DNA of 64,000 bases from the NCBI GenBank assembly GCA_907165065.1, contig OU015540.1, forward strand, positions 5,316,001 to 5,380,000. Reading direction: 5' to 3'. This DNA is from Caprimulgus europaeus (taxonomy: Eukaryota; Chordata; Aves; Caprimulgiformes; Caprimulgidae). Both the position numbers and the translations under genes were made by a program. A model generated the notes under the pieces. The model searched no databases, was not told where the DNA came from, and saw only the letters and a list, made by a program, of their open reading frames with translations. Within the stretch, counting starts at the first letter, position 1, and each line of letters opens with the position of its first letter. Below, in pieces: positions 59,961 to 64,000 of the stretch.

Positions 59961-61156
59961 GTGACTCAGTAACCTCCCTAATTGCCTCCCTCAGCTGAGA
60001 ACTGAACCTGGATTTCCTAAGGCTCCATCCAGCACTTCTGCTTTTTCCAACTGTTCTTCTGGACTCTGGGTAGCACAGGAGAAAACAAGAAGTTCCTACA
60101 CAGCCTCACAGTAGGAATCAGTATTCAGAGTGGGCTGACTCATAAAGTCTCCACAAAGGCTAGGACGTTCTCCTTCAAAAGCTAATGACATAACACAGAC
60201 TCTGGCAGAAAAGCATCAAGAAACGGATATGCAAGAGCAAAAATATCAAAAATCCTCCTGAGTCCTTGTGGCAGGGGCAGAGCTGCAGTCTGCTCCTCTG
60301 TGAGTGGGAGGAGAAACAGGCTGGGGTGGGACGAGGAGCCCCGCGAGGTCCACGTGGTGACCCTGGACACCAGAGAGGAGGGGCAGAGGTGCATCTGTGT
60401 GGTGACATGAAAGGATGATTGAGAGTTTGTGGAAAAACACATTTGATGCCATCACTCCAGCACGGTTCCCAAGTGCCCAGGGAGGTGGTGGGGATGCTGC
60501 CTCCTTTGTGGCAGGACAGTGTGCGCAGGTTATCTGCTGCCTGAAAACATCCAGATCCTGCTTCTCTTTCATTCCCTCTCCACCACTGTTGACTTTGGCA
60601 GAGTTTCTGCTGATTTATACCAGCAGGAGATTAGAGTGAAGCCCACAGTGAATGAAATACTGTCAAGGTGAGGCTGCTGTCACATCAGCTACTGTAATTC
60701 CATCGACTTAATGGATCTACTCCTAATTTACAAGTCAGAGCTGGATTTGGTACCAAAGGCTGAATACAAAGGTGTCATTTTTATATAGTCAAATTTATAT
60801 CTGAAATAAATACCACATTAGATCTTTCCAAGAGGCCTGAACTGCAATGTATTCACTTTTCTCCCTGCAGAAAGGTGCAATTCTTGCTAATGTGTTCCAG
60901 TTACCTTCAAGTCTCAAGGTTGGATATTTTTCAGCTGTCTGCTTGTTCAATACAAACCCTCAGGGGTCAAAATGGGCAACTGTATCCCCCAGAGAGTCCT
61001 CCAGCAATTTGCTGTGAGAACCATTAAGCCCCTTCCTGAGGCTGCCATTTGCTGGGAACAAAGCAGCAGCCTAATGATGTGCAGTCTCTTGCAATGAAAA
61101 TTAAGATAATGAAGAATAAATAGCTTTCCATCTACATGGGCTTTTCTTGTATACTT
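59961..61156. other. Intergenic DNA, no gene seen
   Basis: No recognisable gene or repeat before the CR1 tail at 61157. Confidence 0.5.
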
Positions 61157-61302
61157 AGAATCATAGAATCTCCTGGTTGGAAAAGGCCTCTGAGATCATT
61201 GAGTCCAACCGTACCTGTCCAATACTAAACCATATTTTGAGTACCCCATCTAGCCATCTTTTAAACACCTCCAAGGATGGTGACTCAGCCACCTCCCTAA
61301 AG
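61157..61302 (-). mobile_element. CR1 LINE 3' tail, 5'-truncated
   Basis: The plus strand begins AGAATCATAGAATC, then GGTTGGAAAAGGCCTCTGAG, GAGTCCAACC, and continues to CACCTCCAAGGATGGTGACT and CCACCTCCCT, matching the antisense of a CR1 3' region for about 145 bases before dissolving into AT-rich DNA. Confidence 0.87.
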
Positions 61303-62929
61303 AAATAAATAAGAATTTCCCACTTCAGAAATAAAGAATATTTACACATAATTCCCAGCCAATAATGGTGTAGGCATATGAAGCTCAAAACACCCTGATC
61401 CCTCAAAAAAATCAGTGAATATCTGTGTGACCACAGGCTGTGAATTGAAATTCATGGCTTAACCAACATCACATCACACACAACTGACTGACACTGTACA
61501 GACACACATCCCAGGAGAAAAAACATCCACAGCAGTCACATCTGCAAGCACAGTGCAGGAAGACTGTGTAGGGTGGGAAAGTCTTTACTCTCAAGTAAAA
61601 TAACAAAACACTCTTGATCTCATCTCCCTAATTCCCTTCCTGAAGTCCAGGCAGGACAACTCAGAAGCCAGAAAACTGCCAGAATTGTCACGGAAACAGC
61701 AAAGCTTTTCTGTGAGGCACAGTGCCAGAACTCCTAGCAACAGCAAACAACTCTTTCCAAAGTCTTTCACTCCATCAAGCAAAAAGCAAAACTTGGGAAA
61801 ACAGGGAGCAGTGATGGGTGCAGGGGTCTGGGGGGTGGTGACAGCAGCTCCCCTTCCTCTGTGCCCACCGCCAAGGGAAGCCAAGAGAGACATTGATGGG
61901 ACATGGGGAAAGCTCCTCACTCCAGGTTCTGTTGGCTGCAAAGGTACAACACAACCAGATAGCAAGACCTTAAATTGCTTCTCTGCATATTTGAAGGTGT
62001 TAAAGCACTAAACCAGACAAGCAACCAGAGGCATTCTTTGCTGCCTGCTCTTGTAGCATGGAAGTATGGCCAATAACCCGTAGATGCCTCTCACGCTGGC
62101 AATTGGAAGTGACTGGAGGAAACCCTCAGGGCATGGCACTTTGTGATGAAGGTCCATATCCTGCCCTGTGGGAGCAGAGATGTGCTCTGCTGGTGAGAAG
62201 GACTCAAAAGGAGTGAGAAAGACAAAAACAGCATTTCATTTTTGGTGATAAGCCTGAGCATGTTCGGTCAAGCAGCCTTTGCCTATGGGAAATGTTTTGA
62301 TAGATTGCTGTTGGTTTGTTTTTTTTTCCCAAGTCCTTTCTCAACTGTGAGGAAAGTTAAGAATTATTTTTTTTATTCTTTGGCATGCTGTGCTGGAATA
62401 AGTGAAATCTACAAATAAAGGGGTGAGATGATGGAGTGTGAGCCTGAACAAAGAGCTGGACACATACAGAGTTGAAAACAGCTGAGACTGTGAAGCAGAA
62501 AGAAAGAACATAAATGAAGTATCCTTTGGTATCTGTACCTACTCTGCTAGGAGCAGCTGCTCCAAGAACCAGATAGCCAACTACATTAATTTTCTTATCC
62601 TGCATGTCTCTCCCCTTAGTACATGGTGGTCTGCTGTCCACCCAGGAGAAGGGGAGGACAACTGGATTAGGTAGTACCTACTGTCCTTTCCATGGCCCTC
62701 TCAAATGGGAAATGCCAAGCAACTCTCCCCATGCCTCCCTCATACCACCTCACAAGCCAGGACTTGACTTCCCTCAGTTCTGCCATCCCTGAGGAGGTGC
62801 TGGGACCCTGGTTCTGCAGGCTCCACAGCCCAAGGCTTCAGTCCAGGAGAGGAAAGGCTGGAGCCATACAGACTCCATGGCGAGGACTGGGTCCTCAAAG
62901 GAAATGCTATCTGCATACATTTGAAAGCA
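61303..62929. other. Intergenic DNA, no gene seen
   Basis: Short frames only, without recognisable protein features. Confidence 0.5.
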
Positions 62930-63360
62930 TGGTTATTTAATTTGTCCTTTCTTTGCTCCTATTTTTATTGCTAACCGCTTAAATTATACAAATGAGGTTT
63001 TCTCTTGTCTCATCCCCAGAGAGTCGATGCATTAAAGAAAACATTAAAATATACTCATAATCACGGCAGCTCTCTCATATATATTTATAATCTCTGAATT
63101 AGTAGCATTAATGCAGAAGTGGTTTCTACGCCCTTATCTCTTCTCACTGCTTCTCTATCCAAAATAGACAGCACATAAAAGATAAACACATTGAAACTAC
63201 CCATCCATTAACACATCTGCCATCCCAAAACAAATGCAAGGTACAAATTTACAACAAAAAGCCAGTGAAGGAGACAAACACAATTACGGTGATGTGTCTC
63301 CACCGCTGTCTGATCATTAAGGATGACGATAAGAGAATTAAGTGTCATTCCGAAGACTCT
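62930..63360. promoter_or_regulatory. Candidate conserved noncoding element
   Basis: An AT-rich block with dense TAAT/ATTA and TTTAT-type cores (ATTTTTATTGC, CATTAAAGAAAACATTAAAAT, ATATATTTATAATC, AGTAGCATTAATGC), ending in a 200-base stretch of mixed composition. No transposon signature was seen. Texture-based call. Confidence 0.28.
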
Positions 63361-64000
63361 GGCTACTTGAGGGCTGTTTCCAACATAAGAAGCACTAAGC
63401 AGAGAAAAAGAGTGAGGCAGAAAAGCCACAGTGACCCAGGGCAGACCCAGGCTGGCTTGTTACCTGCGTGTAGCTCAGGAGCCCCTCAGAAGTACTGCGG
63501 GCACAACTGGTAAAGAAGGCAGGAGTTAGCCCACATTTTCAGTGGTTGTACCCAAAATACTTCCCATTTTCAGAGAGAAACAAGACACCAAGAGCAGCCT
63601 TCAGCCATGCTCTGCAGGAGCAGGGGGTAGGAAAGGATGAAGCTGCTCAGTGCTTCTCAGCACCAGCAGATAGAGCAGCCATTACCCACTGCAGCCCCTT
63701 CGCTGCTCTCAAGCTCCTGAAAATGTTCTCAGCCCAATCTCGGCCACAATTTGGTGCTGCTTTCACAGACCAAGCTGTGCCCTGGCAAGGCACCGGTATT
63801 GGGATGGCTCCCCAAGAGCCATGAGATGGTTGCAGATCATCTCACAGCCTCCAGCAGCTGTGGAATCTATGGAGTCTCCCTCTAAACAGTCACTAAAGTG
63901 ATGGAAAATTACCACTGCTATGCATGAGTCTTGCTCCATTCTCAAGTTCACCGTGCCTTTCTTTTTTCTCCTGGGGAAGGACTTATCCCAGCGTAGGAAG
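63361..64000. other. Intergenic DNA to the window end
   Basis: No gene or repeat that I can support. Confidence 0.5.

Overview
The window looks like a gene-poor stretch of a bird genome. Four short, 5'-truncated CR1 LINE tails with the typical avian 3' end (GGTTGGAAAAGACCTCT-type block on the complement, ending in ATTCTGTG-like octamers) lie in the last 16 kb, and one gene splices exactly into a 139-residue galectin that I recognise as GRIFIN, the lens galectin-related inter-fiber protein. In human GRIFIN sits beside LFNG on 7p22. I see no LFNG coding sequence here, so LFNG, if it is still adjacent, should lie outside the window.

Layout. 1-36.9 kb: no coding gene that I can support. It holds a CpG-rich patch at 4.64-4.98 kb, a long purine tract at 9.4-9.6 kb, a small cluster of nuclear-receptor half-sites at 10.7 kb, a TA/GT microsatellite at 33.6 kb, and several AT-rich, homeobox-motif-rich blocks (5.7-6.1, 6.8-6.95, 12.4-12.8 and 21.65-21.96 kb) that have the texture of conserved regulatory DNA. 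I recognised no transposon copy in the first 48 kb. 36.9-40.0 kb: GRIFIN on the plus strand, four coding exons with a TATA box and a poly(A) signal. 40-48 kb: featureless intergenic DNA. 48.1-50.3 kb: two CR1 tails around an AT-rich block without reading frames. 50.5-51.8 kb: a strong CpG island with a TATA box, a G-rich/GT-rich leader and a small 5'UTR intron. 51.87-53.18 kb: an intronless 436-residue class A GPCR on the plus strand. 53.45-53.9 kb: a possible minus-strand exon coding for a small single-pass membrane protein, facing the receptor tail to tail. 54-64 kb: intergenic DNA with two more CR1 tails and two AT-rich blocks.

The two firm genes show no operon-like or obvious functional tie: GRIFIN is a crystallin-like lens protein, while the receptor looks like a peptide-type orphan receptor with NRY in place of DRY. 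The receptor is the most interesting item. It is complete, well formed and carries every structural hallmark of the family, but I cannot assign it to a named receptor, and I do not recognise a mammalian counterpart. Everything outside the two genes is motif-level inference from one sequence and would need multi-species alignment or transcript data to confirm.
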